Below are positions 54,341-64,000 of a stretch of DNA of 64,000 bases, piece after piece. The DNA is from Cercospora beticola. Its lineage: Eukaryota > Ascomycota > Dothideomycetes > Mycosphaerellales > Mycosphaerellaceae. The notes below the pieces were generated by a model. It was not told the DNA's origin. It was given only the letters and a program-made list of their open reading frames with translations, and did not search any database. How positions within the stretch are numbered: the first letter of the stretch is position 1; each line of letters starts with the position of its first letter. Position numbers and translations under genes: made by a program. Location of the stretch: NCBI RefSeq assembly GCF_033473495.1, contig NC_088942.1, positions 1,364,001-1,428,000 on the forward strand, written 5' to 3'.

Positions 54341-55825
54341 ATGCTGTGGTCACAAGTCACTATTGTGGGACTTCTGTCCTCGACGACCTTTGCGGCCGTC
54401 CAGCCGAAGCAGCTCGCAAAGCGTGGTGATTGTCGGGCCCAGGTATTGAAGATAGGTGGTCAAGAGTTCACCATTCAGTGCGACGCAGACCGAGCCGGTG
54501 GGTTTCCTCGCAGGAACTTGTCGCACTGCAGCTTTACATACTGATAGCAACGCTAGGAAACAACATTGGTTCTCCTTTGCGAATCAGTGCCCCAGAGTGT
54601 GGCAAAGCTTGTGCCAACGACAAGTCTTGTGTCACCGCTCAGTACTCTAATGGTTACTGCTATAAGAAGAAATCGCAGAACCAACTGAGCGTAGTCAAGG
54701 GCACCACTACCTACGACAAAGGCAAAGGCTGTACCTCTAATCTCAAGGTCGGCGGCTGCAACGTAAAGTGCAACACCGATAGCCCAGGCAACAATCTCGA
54801 CAATGGACAATACGTCGGCAGCTATGCCGCCTGCGCTGCTCTCTGTGCTGCGAACTCCAAATGTGCCACTGCGCAGTACAAGACCACGAACGGCTATTGT
54901 TATCAGAAGAGTAAGATCAATGGGCGCGGCTTCAGCCCGTGTGACTACACCATCAGTCTTGTCTGTCCGAACAACGGATACCCCGGGAGGTCGAGCTCAA
55001 GCACTACGTCAACGACGACAACTTCAAGCAGCACGACTACCACGACCTCCACAGGGAGTATCCACGAACGTTCGTTTTGATAGTCTTTAACCAGATACAG
55101 ACCACCTCAACCACAACAACCACAACCGCCACTCCTCCTACTACTACCACGACAACAACCACAACTGTATGTGCATCAGACCATTCTTAAGCAAACACTG
55201 GCTTCTTACTAACTTGTTCTACACCTCGAGCACTACCACTTCCGCTCCACCTCCAGCAGAAACTTGCTCACGTGGAAACAGTCAAGGCCAGCCCTGTAAT
55301 CCGCGAGAGGACAATGTGGGCCCAACAGGAGACTGTGGACGGGCTTGCGAGCTCAACAGCAATTTTGGCCAGGGGTGCACTAGTTCGTATGTCAACGGCA
55401 ACGGCCAATGTATCCTCGTGATCAAATGCTGCAGGGGTTAGTGATGTGCCGGACAGGTATGAGAAGCCCATGAAAGCGAGCGAGAGGCACTAATACTGCT
55501 GGAAGACACAACAACGACAACTACAACGACAACGACGACAACTGTGAGCACATAAATTCAATCGTAACCAGAAAAATTGCTTAATACTGACTACTTCTAG
55601 ACAACAACCACCACCACTATTGCTCCACCTCCGGTGGAAACTTGTGCTCTCGAAGGCGCCGCAGATCAAGGCACGCCTTGCCGTCCACGAGAGGAGAACG
55701 TTGGTTTGTTTGGAAATTGCGCAAGCAAATGCGAAACGGAGTCTCAGTTTGGTTACGGGTGTACAAGTTCGTACGTGGCTGCCAATGGCGATTGCATTCT
55801 CCGGATCAGGTGCTGTACATACTAA
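54341..55825 (+). CDS. Secreted modular protein with PAN-like and repeated cysteine modules
   Basis: Begins with a signal peptide (MLWSQVTIVGLLSSTTFAAV) and a KR site. Exon 1 is 54341-54497 and exon 2 starts at 54557. Two PAN-like modules follow (CGKACANDKSCVTAQYSNG and CAALCAANSKCATAQYKT), then Thr-rich linkers and two copies of an eight-cysteine module: the first around 55262-55437 (GCTSSYVNGNGQCILVIKCC), the second around 55637-55825 (GCTSSYVAANGDCILRIRCC). The junctions between the second module and its linkers (donor near 55439, acceptor near 55506, donor near 55544, acceptor at about 55600) are consistent. The junction between exon 2 and the first cysteine module is not: no pair of GT and AG that I tried keeps frame. 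Either a non-standard splice or a frame break lies in 55050-55240. Function unknown; probably wall or apoplastic. Confidence 0.65.
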
Positions 55826-58045
55826 ACAATACGCGGTCGAACATATTGAATTTCGCTCGTGATGGAATACTGTATTGGTTGTAGTAGGCAGTGCATCATT
55901 GCTATTAAAGTCAACCCTCCTAGAGACTAGTTACTATGCCGATGATCGAATTTCATGTTCGCATTCAGGTCCTATATGGCGATGTCGAGCTGTGTGTCTC
56001 AGGTTTTCCTCAACGGATGTGCTCGATGATTGCGTTACACGTAGGATGTGCTTTTAGTCATGTTGTGCCGCTCACACCGAAAGAAGCGCACCGTTGGTGG
56101 AGCTCTTTCCAAAGAAGCGCAATTCATCTATGCTAGATTTGCCTTAAGCACAAGCACGTGCTTGGCGGCTTGTTTATCGACATGTGCATTTGCATATGTA
56201 GTACTTCGATCCGTCTCGAAAGTGGGACTGATATGTGGACACTGCCTCCACCAAGCATTCTCACACGTGGAATGCCTGCTACAGTAGCTGCTAGTACTGT
56301 GGTGCCTCCCAGGGAGTGGAGAGGAAAGATTCGTGGTTGATATGTTGAGGGCTGATAGATCTGCTGAGCACATTATTATTTTCAAAGAGCGTGCACTTTG
56401 CCACTCGCATCGTTATCTCTGAGATGAAGTGTGGGACAGCAGCAATCGACCGCGGACTTCACACTGCATCCGTCGCGATCAATCGCTTGGCGCTCGGTTT
56501 TACGAGTTCAAAGGATGGAAGGAATAGCGGTCGTGGATTGCAGTCTTGGCCCTCCCGAATCATGCCTTTGTATCACGCTCCTTCGCGCCTTTGCAAAACC
56601 AACACAGGTGAAGTCCAAGGTACTCCATCGCAGAAGCACGAAAGAGGAAGGTGATAAAAAGTCGTGGCGTGAGGAAGAGAGTGCCCACAATGCTTGACTC
56701 TACGCTATGAGCGCACTGGCGCAAAGCGTGGCGCGACTCTTCCTTGCCAGTTCCGCAGCCAAGTGTTTCTTCGAACTCTTCTTGCATGTGACCAAGAGTG
56801 CCTCTTTCTCAAGCAAGGCTGCGCATCTTGTTCGAGGACTAAGAAGTAGGAGCAAGACTTGCCAAAGACTGCGCTTGAAGATAGCCTTGGAGATAGCTCT
56901 GGGGTTTGGTGTCTGAGATAAGATCCATCGCTCGTAAATGGAAACTCTCTGATACGTAAGGGAATGGCATTGCTGGCTAGCCAAGACCGACAGTGCCTGT
57001 TGATACTTCCTCTGTGCCGCATAGGATTTGCTGCAAGTCTCGGCAGGGTGTAGGAGATCGCCGCGGCGCCACAGTTGCGCTGTTCTGTGCTGCTGCAGTG
57101 TGTTGTGTTCTGGTTGAGGTGTTACTGGACGAACACGTTGTCATTTGAGACCATGCCAGAACAACCAGCGTTCTCAACAGGCTGGGGGCTGGACACTGAA
57201 ACCATGTTGATTCCATTCCCCTGCCTTCCAAGAGCCAATTGGGGGAAGTATTCGCGATAAACACGAGAGACATTGAACAGACGATCGCGGGTAAGTTGTC
57301 GGTACCTCGGAGAGTGGTCTTGCTGCCAAGCCTGCGAACCGGCTTCGAGAAGGAGAAGGATTTCCCATCGCGACTTCACCTTCAACCACGATCCTCCCAC
57401 GACTCCTGAACCTCGATGGCATGCAGATAACGCGCTCTTGAGCCGCGCTCATGCGTGCCTGATTACCCCGGACCGTTCGTCGAAGCCCGTTGCGAAGCGC
57501 AGAATCCGAGTCGCTATCTCTCATACTTTCGGACTTGCATAGAGCCAAGGGCCTAGGGGCTAGGCAAAGACTGGGCGGGCGGTTCTCAATGAGCTTGTGG
57601 TGCTATCGAAAAACATCTCCTTCCCTTGTTGGCGTGAGCGCCGTCTTGGCCCTGTTCGTGCAAGGTGGCAATCGATACTACGGTAGCATGCAGGAGATCC
57701 TGTGCCCGTAGCAGAGATTCTCTGGCCGCCCCGAAATGGAGCTGCACACCATGGGCCCAATGAGGTCTGATGCGATAAGGTCGCGTGCCACGCGCGTGCT
57801 GGAAGTGTCCATGAATTGCTATCCTGGGCGCTGATCGCTGAAGTGTAGCCGAGCAAGTGGGTGTTGGTGTGGAGCTATATGAATGTCGTGAGCGCGCGCC
57901 TGCAGCACGTCTTTGGTGATTTTTTTCCTACACACTCTAGCTTCGGTGGTTTGCCAACGACAAAAGCCTGTGTGGCGCCGAGGCTGATATAACAGGGATA
58001 CAATTTCGACTTCCTGTACCTCCTCCGGTGAGGACATCAGCAACC
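55826..58045. other. Large intergenic region, no gene seen
   Basis: 2220 bases without a supported gene. Minus-strand frames at 56700-57022 and 57122-57548 are the longest and overlap in different phases, so a small multi-exon minus-strand gene cannot be excluded, but no motif, signal peptide or clean splice chain was found. Confidence 0.4.
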
Positions 58046-59990
58046 ATGAGTGCCCCTCTGGATCAGGACATGCATGTGATGGCACAGGCTCGCCAGCCTA
58101 GTGTCGTCTCGGCGACTCAGAAGGAAGCTCTGTACGGCATGAAGGAGTACGATTCGCACTCGGCGTCCGATGACGACCGCGTTACTCCAGATGGCGAGGA
58201 GCCCACGATGGCGGAGATGAAGACGCTGCGCCGTGTCAGTGGCAGCATTCCGTGGACGGCATGGACAGTGACATTCGTGGAATTCTGCGAGTAGGTCTTT
58301 TGGGCGACTTTCCTGGAAATGCATTTACTAACTTTCAATTAGGCGTTTCTCGTACTATGGTACCACGGCAGTCTTCGTCAACTTCATTCAACAGCCACGT
58401 CCGTTCGGCTCGCGAACCGGAGCTGTCGTTGAGAGCCCGCTCTGCTACAATGCGCCAGGCTGGAGTGTCGATGCATGCAAGCAAGCTGGTGGACTTGGAC
58501 AAGATCAGCGTGCTGCGACTGGTTTGACGACCTTCAACCAGTTCTGGGCCTACTTTATGCCTCTCGTTGGTGGCTACATTGCCGATACCTATCTCGGACG
58601 CTACATGACCATCCAGTGGTCCATCCTCGCTGCAATCATCGGACACACCATTCTCATCGTCTCCTCGATCCCAACTGTCATGGACAACCCAAGTGGAGCT
58701 CTCGGTTGTTTTGCAATCGGTCTGGTGATCATGGGAATTGGAACAGGAGGTTTCAAGTCCAACATCTCGCCTCTCTTGGCTGAGCAGATTCCACAGACCC
58801 GACCAATCGTCAAGACCATCGAAAAGACTGGAGAACGCGTTGTTGTTGACCCCCAGGTCACTTACTCCCGCGTCTTCCTGTACTTCTACATGATGATCAA
58901 CGCTGGATCCCTCGTTGGTGGTATTGGAATGGTCTACGCTGAGAAATACGTCGGATTCTGGCTTTCCTACGCACTGCCAACCTTCATGTTCTTCTTCGCC
59001 CCGATCGTTCTGATCTTCTGCAAGAAACACTATGTTCTGAGCCCACCTACCGAGTCTGTGCTGTCCAAGGCTTTCAAGGCTCTACGTCTCGCTAGCAAGG
59101 GCTGCTGGTCTGCCAACCCAGCTCAGACCTACCGCAACTTCCAAAAGGACGATTTCTGGGAGAAGATCAAGCCCAGCAAGCTCGGAGACAGCGCACCAGC
59201 TTTCCTTCAGGGTGTCGACGACGTCTGGATTGACCAAGTCGCTCGTGGTTTCAACGCCTGCAAGGTCTTCTTCTGGTTGCCACTCTATTGGCTCGCCTAC
59301 AACCAAATGGTGAATAACCTGACCTCTCAATCCGCAACTCTCCAGCTCAACGGCGTTCCAAACGATTTGATCAACAACCTGAACCCATTGACTCTGGTCA
59401 TCTTCATCCCAATCATCGACAACTTCGTCTACCCAGCTCTCCGCAAGGCAAACATCCGCTTCACCCCGCTCAAGCGTATCACATGGGGTTTCTTCGTGGC
59501 CTCCGCCGCCATGGTCAGCTCCGCCGTGCTCCAGTACTACATCTACAAGCTCTCGCCTTGCCCAGATAGCGAAGTCAACAGCAGCGCCGACTGCAAAGCC
59601 CCCATCAACGTCTGGGTCCAGGCAGTACCATACTGCTTGATCGCCTTCTCCGAAGTCTTCGCCTCCATCACCGGTCTCGAGTACGCCTTCAGCAAAGCCC
59701 CCGAGAACATGCGAGGTCTCGTCATGGGTGTCAATCTCCTGCAAAACGCTTTCTCCGCTGCTCTTGGTCAGGCTTTGGTCGGTTTGGCGGAAGATCCTCT
59801 GCTTATCTGGAACTACACTGTCGTCGCTATCCTTGCTTTTATCGGTGGTGTGGGTTTCTGGTTCACATGGCGTGATCTGGACAAGAAGGAGGATGAGCTC
59901 AACATGATCACTTCGACCAAGTACAAGGGTCGCGGTCAGACTGTAGAGGCTGAGAATGCTGTTGAGCAGCAGACCGATCAGAAGATCTAG
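58046..59990 (+). CDS. PTR2: POT-family di/tripeptide transporter
   Basis: Exons 58046-58290 and 58343-59990 (52-nt intron, joined at FCERFSYYG) give 630 residues. After an 80-residue cytosolic tail, the E-x-x-E-R-F/Y signature of the family is seen as FVEFCERFSYYG, which binds the proton and peptide. GGYIADTYLGRY and GIGTGGFKSNISPLLAEQIP are further hallmarks, as are LPLYWLAYNQM and a late EVFASITGLEYAFSKAPENM. About twelve membrane segments. Members carry short peptides into the cell with protons. The long loop after segment six and the polar C-terminus fit fungal Ptr2. Confidence 0.95.
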
Positions 59991-60134
59991 ATGATCTTCT
60001 TGTTTGCAAGGACGTGAAAAGTTGATACCCTATCGTTGATAATGAGTTACGTAGTCATGTCGAAAGAACAGCCTTACGATCTCAACATACATGTATTCAT
60101 CCCATCTGAGTTCCCAGCCCTGCATGAATTGATA

Positions 60135-61063
60135 TCACCTCGTATGATCCCCCCTCTCCTCCCACGCAATCTCCTCAAACGGCACAACCCTCTTAACCCT
60201 CACCTCACAAATTTCCGCAACCCTCAACGCCAAATCCTGCGTCCATTGCGCCTGCTCCCTCGTCCCTCCCTGTCTCACAATCCCTCTAACATGCCACATT
60301 GCCTGCTCCGCATTATTCGAACAAAACATCGTAGCAGAATTCAACATACAAGTTTCCGCAAAAGAGAAAATTGTATCTTCGGCTACGATCCAGGCGAGGT
60401 TTAAGGAGACAAGGAAATGTAAATCGGGATGGAATTTGAGGTTGAAGGCTTGATTGGCGGAGCTTGAGGAAGGGGAGCCCCAGAGTTGGGTGAAGAAGGT
60501 TTGGCCGAGTTCGTGGCGGTGGGGAGGGATGAGGGGGGTGGAGGGTGAGGTGAGGTCTCCATTTATGGATTCATGCCTAGAGGATTCATCTTTTGTAAGA
60601 TTTATCTTCTGTTTGTGGCTACGCTTTGGGAGTATCAAAGCTAGAGGAGCAGAAACGCACCTCGGACCATAGTGATCGATTTCCTCGTCTTTCAAGTCTT
60701 TGAAGAGTGGGAAGAGGGCTTGGAGCATTTTCGGGGAGCCGTACATGGGACCAGTCTTGAGGATTGCTTCTTTCATGCGGCGTTGGACGAGTTTCTGTTT
60801 TTCTAGTGGGAGGTCTTTGCAGACGTGGCGGTAGAGTTTGACGACTTGGTGGCCTTCGGATGCGGCGGCGAGGCTGGCGGCCTAGGGAATTCTGCTGCGT
60901 TAGTCTCGAAGTAATAGCATGAGAAACATTGCAATGTGCTTGTTAAAGAACGACTTGCATATCAGCTCACCACAACGTTGGCCGCCATTGATTGTGTGAC
61001 ATCTTCTACGCCTTCACGCTTTTGGAATTCCGTCAAGAGATCAATCACTTCTTGACTCGCCAT
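60135..61063 (-). CDS. AhpD-like (carboxymuconolactone-decarboxylase-fold) protein
   Basis: Exons 60971-61063 and 60135-60881 give 279 residues. The helical segments PMYGSPKMLQALFPLF, FVSLNLAWIVAEDTIFSF-like sequence (FLVSLNLAWIVAEDTIFS) and NAEQAMWHVRGIVRQGGTREQ recall the AhpD/carboxymuconolactone decarboxylase fold, but no CxxC redox pair is present, so peroxidase activity is unlikely. A 84-nt segment (60577-60660) with GTGCGT and CTAG ends could be an in-frame intron; both spliced and unspliced forms stay open, and the spliced form removes a poorly conserved Lys-rich piece. No signal peptide. Function not known. Confidence 0.65.
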
Positions 61064-61371
61064 GACTGAGTCTCAACAGATAATTCAGATGTATGAGTGG
61101 AAGATGGTGCATATTGGATGTGCGAAGCTGAGGTCTCGCTTCCCGAGGATCGGTGAGAGGCTTGCAGATGCAGATGTGATGTCGTCGGGCATTGCCAGGA
61201 TCATGGACAACAGAATGTAGATCCGTGCAGAAGCGATACCACCTACCGCGATCGTGTCGGAGCTTCGAACGAAACGTGAGCTTCCCAGCTCTAGATGTAC
61301 CTTTAGCTTGTTATAGAAACTGGCGCATCGGGTATCAGTAAGCCTCTCTCGGCAGAGGAATTCGTAAGTAA
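61064..61371. other. Intergenic, no gene seen
   Basis: Promoter side of the AhpD-like gene and 3' end of the next minus-strand gene. A 96-residue minus frame at 61085-61375 has no support. Confidence 0.4.
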
Positions 61372-62373
61372 TCAACTCATTCTCATCACCTCCATCATAC
61401 TTCCTTCTTCGGTCCTAAGCATCATCAACAATGGATTGGTCTCATTCCTTGAGAATCTTCTCGTCAGGCGCACGACCTCATCATACAACTCCTCCATCGC
61501 GACTGCTTCATCCTCTCGCTCCTCTCTCACCTTGTCCAAATTCTTCCACAACCGATCTATCACCTCAAACAATCTCGGCCACAGCATCGACTTCCTCCCA
61601 CACATAAGAAAATACAGCTGATCCGGTAAATCACGATCGTAATCCTCTCTCATCTTCTGCAGAATCGCCACTTCATCAGGCATTCCGTATATTGAAATCG
61701 AGCTCTCCAGCTTCTCGAATTGATTCCAGATCTCATTCATCGCCACGTCACGAAAGACCACTTTCAGACCTTCGAGCACAATCGATGTTCCGCGCAACTC
61801 GAATTGTCCCATGCCGGTACAAACCAACTCGCGATGCAACCGCAACGTTTCGAGCTTCGCGTTTCTGCGCATCACATCTTTGACGTACCCAAATTCGCCA
61901 ACATGATTGTGATAATCGATGACCACGGACTTCAGCTTCGGGAAAGCATATCCCGAGGTCAGAACTTGCAGGAAGCCTGTTGCGGTAGGCTGACAGACTT
62001 CACAGCATCCGGCGAGGAACATGTTGTTCCCGCCCGAGTACGAGGAGCATTTGATAGATTGAGAAAAGTTCTTGACTAACAGATTTTGAATCTGATCTTT
62101 CCGATGGAGAGGGGTTTGGAGGTCTTCGGAATCGGTGTGTTGGCAGAAGTCATTGCGAGAGCAGAGGATGGTATTGCAGCTGTAGAACACGGGCAGAGCT
62201 TCGGAGTAGATCTGAGAGCTGGTGCGGAGGATGGAGGTATTGGGACTTCCGGCTACGATTTGGCGGAGTTTGAGGGGGCGAGAGAAGGTGAGGATGTGGG
62301 AGTAGATGAGAGAGCGGAGTTCGCCTGGGAGGCGCGTGAGGAAGAAGCATTCGTGGTTGCCGTCCGTAGTCAT
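61372..62373 (-). CDS. F-box-like protein of the fungal 2EXR type
   Basis: An intronless frame; the ATG at 62373 (MTTDGNHECFF) gives 333 residues, and an ATG at 62502 or 62535 would add an Arg/Ser-rich piece of uncertain worth. The N-terminus FLTRLPGELRSLIYSHILTF followed by ILRTSSQIYSEALPVFYSCN is the common opening of fungal F-box-like proteins in which a conserved pair of lines (LP-E-R--IY and L---S-QI--EA) recurs. The C-terminal half has charged helices (KNLDKVREEREDEAVAMEEL). No other motif. A substrate-adaptor role is inference from the opening alone. Confidence 0.7.
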   Translation of the reverse strand: MTTDGNHECFFLTRLPGELRSLIYSHILTFSRPLKLRQIVAGSPNTSILRTSSQIYSEALPVFYSCNTILCSRNDFCQHTDSEDLQTPLHRKDQIQNLLVKNFSQSIKCSSYSGGNNMFLAGCCEVCQPTATGFLQVLTSGYAFPKLKSVVIDYHNHVGEFGYVKDVMRRNAKLETLRLHRELVCTGMGQFELRGTSIVLEGLKVVFRDVAMNEIWNQFEKLESSISIYGMPDEVAILQKMREDYDRDLPDQLYFLMCGRKSMLWPRLFEVIDRLWKNLDKVREEREDEAVAMEELYDEVVRLTRRFSRNETNPLLMMLRTEEGSMMEVMRMS

Positions 62374-62907
62374 TTTGATTGCAATGCTGGAAGGAAGTGT
62401 CAATGTTTCGCACGACGACGAGATGCACGAGCGACAGAGTTCTGACTTCTGGTCGAGCTCGGGTGGTGGAAGCTGCAGGGCGTTATCGGCGACGAGGTGC
62501 ATGCGGATGCCCACGCGAGCCCGTCGCCGAGACACGCTGATGGGGGATTTGTCTCATCTCAACGCCCGAGCCTCCATCCTCACGTCCATTGTTTGTGTGT
62601 TTTGAGCGTTGGCGCCATGTTCGTGTTGTTGTTGTCGCCGTCTGTGCCCGTTGCCGCCCACGATTGGGCAAAGGCGGGGCGCGACGCGATTCATTGATCA
62701 CGCCTCATGGCCTCGCCTCACACCCACCACCGCAAACTGCAGGAGGAATCGACACGTCGGACCTTGCAGTAGCGCGGCCGACATGCTGCACTGCGCTGGA
62801 ATGACAGCACTCTAGTCCGACAGTGACAGCTCAGGCAATCCCTCGAACAACACCACCGCCTCCTCGTCCTCCTCAGCACACCGCTCCGCGGGCAGGAGAG
62901 GGACAGC
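62374..62907. other. Divergent promoter of F-box-like and Mo25 genes
   Basis: The F-box-like gene (minus) and the Mo25/Hym1 gene (plus) diverge here. Small overlapping frames on both strands are not supported. Confidence 0.4.
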
Positions 62908-64000
62908 ATGGCCTTCCTCTTTGGCCGCAATCGCCAGCGGTCGGCGCTGGACATGGTCAAGACCGTCAAGGACCTGCTCCAGAAGCTGCCCAAGGAAGAT
63001 GGACAACAACAGCAGCAACAGACAACAAAAGTACAGCCTTCCCCTCGACCACAACAAACATACCCCTCCGACTAACAAGCCATATGCAGCTGGAGGAGGA
63101 CATCGCCCGAAACCTTGCCCAAATGAAAGTCACTCTCCAAGGCACCCCCGAACTCGAAACCTCACCCGACCAAATTTACCAACTCGTCATGGCCACCCTC
63201 TCCGAACAACTCCTCCCCATCCTCGTCTCCTCGATCCCACGCCTCCCCTTCGAAGCTCGCAAAGACACCCAAACCATCATCTCCAACATCTTCCGCTTCC
63301 GCCAACCCGGCAATATACCCTCACCAAACAACAACTCTGAACCTGACGCCCTCCGCGAAGTAATCCGCAAACAACCCGAGATAATAATCGCCCTCTGCAA
63401 CGGCTACTCCCGCCGCGAAAGCGCCAGCGCCTGCGGCGGAATCCTCAAAGAAGCATTAAAACACGACGCCGTAGCAGCCGTGATCCTCTACGACGAACCC
63501 CGCTCCGACGGCACAGTCCTCGACATCTACTCCGACGTCGACGTCTCGCACCCGGCAAGCGGAAAAGGCACATTTTGGAAATTCTTCACATGGATCGATC
63601 AATCCAGCTTCGAAGTCTCCGCCGACGCATTCGATTGTTTTCGATTGATTTTGACAAAACACAAGAGTCTCGTGGCACAGTACATTAATACGAATTTCGA
63701 CATGTTCTTTTCGCGGTATAACGAAACGTTGATCAAGAGCGAGAGTTATGTGACAAAGAGACAGAGTATCAAATTGTTGGGCGAGGTGTTGTTAGATCGG
63801 AGTTTCTACGAATGCATGTGTCGATATGTGGAGAGCGGGGAGAACTTGAAGCTCATAATGTGGCAGCTCAAGGATGACAGGAGGATGGTGCAGTATGAAG
63901 CCTTTCACGTTTTCAAGGTGAGTTCAAAACCCCTCGGCACCCGCTGCTGCATTATGTTTGGATTATACTGATCAATGGTGATCCGTAGATCTTCGCAGCA
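62908..64000 (+). CDS. hym1: Mo25/Hym1-like scaffold protein, 5' part
   Basis: Exon 1 is 62908-63030, exon 2 is 63090-63917 and a third exon starts at 63989 and runs off the window. The visible 321 residues begin MAFLFGRNRQRSALDMVKTV and include PDQIYQLVMATLSEQLLPIL, the helical repeats VIRKQPEIIIALCNGYSRRE and CGGILKEALKHD, then FFSRYNETLIKSESYVTKRQ, KLLGEVLLDRS and YEAFHVFKIFAA. This is a close match to the Mo25 armadillo-like family, which in fungi (Hym1) works in the RAM/NDR-kinase pathway for polarity and cell separation. A short Gln-rich insert (GQQQQQQ) near residue 32 is specific to this version. Start chosen at the family's usual N-terminus. Confidence 0.95.

Noticed and set aside
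58335..59744. Long minus-strand frames over the POT transporter (231 and 220 residues)
   Set aside because: Antisense shadows of a well-supported membrane protein; acidic composition mirrors the hydrophobic sense codons.
60135..61063. Alkylhydroperoxidase activity for the AhpD-like protein
   Set aside because: The CxxC redox pair of that enzyme is absent.

Overview
This is a gene-dense window from a filamentous ascomycete fungus. The signs are single-gene transcription units on both strands, GT-AG introns of about 40-115 nt with CTAAC-type branch points, a nuclear tRNA-Tyr with a 16-nt intron, and fungal protein families (Zn2Cys6 regulator, WSC domains, UNC93-like and quinate-type transporters). 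The flavour of the proteins suggests a dothideomycete of the Mycosphaerellaceae kind, but that is an impression, not a computed placement. All exon joins were done by hand; in nearly every gene the summed exon length is a multiple of three and the joined protein reads through conserved motifs.

Layout. 1-4560: a partial unknown gene, the mitochondrial F1F0-ATPase inhibitor, hexokinase and a small conserved unknown. 4890-27625: an accessory block that looks like a secondary-metabolism locus: tyrosinase (with an apparent frameshift), cytochrome P450, a regulator with C2H2 plus Zn2Cys6 fingers, an enoyl-reductase-like MDR enzyme, a Baeyer-Villiger/FMO-type monooxygenase, a HypX-like formyltransferase-crotonase fusion, a bacterial-luciferase-like (LLM) flavin monooxygenase, an UNC93-like transporter, an F-box protein, a class I terpene synthase interrupted by one in-frame TAG, and a small cysteine-rich secreted protein. 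28179-33715: an 1828-residue secreted mosaic protein (beta-propeller, Ig-like region, four WSC and three PAN-like modules). 35271-50925: housekeeping and conserved genes (APN1, a GNAT acetyltransferase, HIS7, IMP3, a PlsC acyltransferase, several low-complexity unknowns, a sugar/quinate permease). 51287-55825: tRNA-Tyr, a second MDR oxidoreductase and a modular cysteine-rich secreted protein. 58046-64000: a POT peptide transporter, an AhpD-like protein, an F-box-like protein and the 5' part of a Mo25/Hym1 gene.

The most unusual gene is the HypX-like protein at 16836-19262. In bacteria HypX turns formyl-tetrahydrofolate into the CO ligand of NiFe hydrogenase. No hydrogenase gene is present here and fungi of this kind are not known to have the enzyme. 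Its neighbours are two flavin monooxygenases, a P450, a reductase and a transporter, so a role in one-carbon or CoA-ester chemistry of a specialised pathway is the working idea. Two genes of the same block (tyrosinase and terpene synthase) carry single disabling changes, so the block may be partly decaying or may hold recoded genes.
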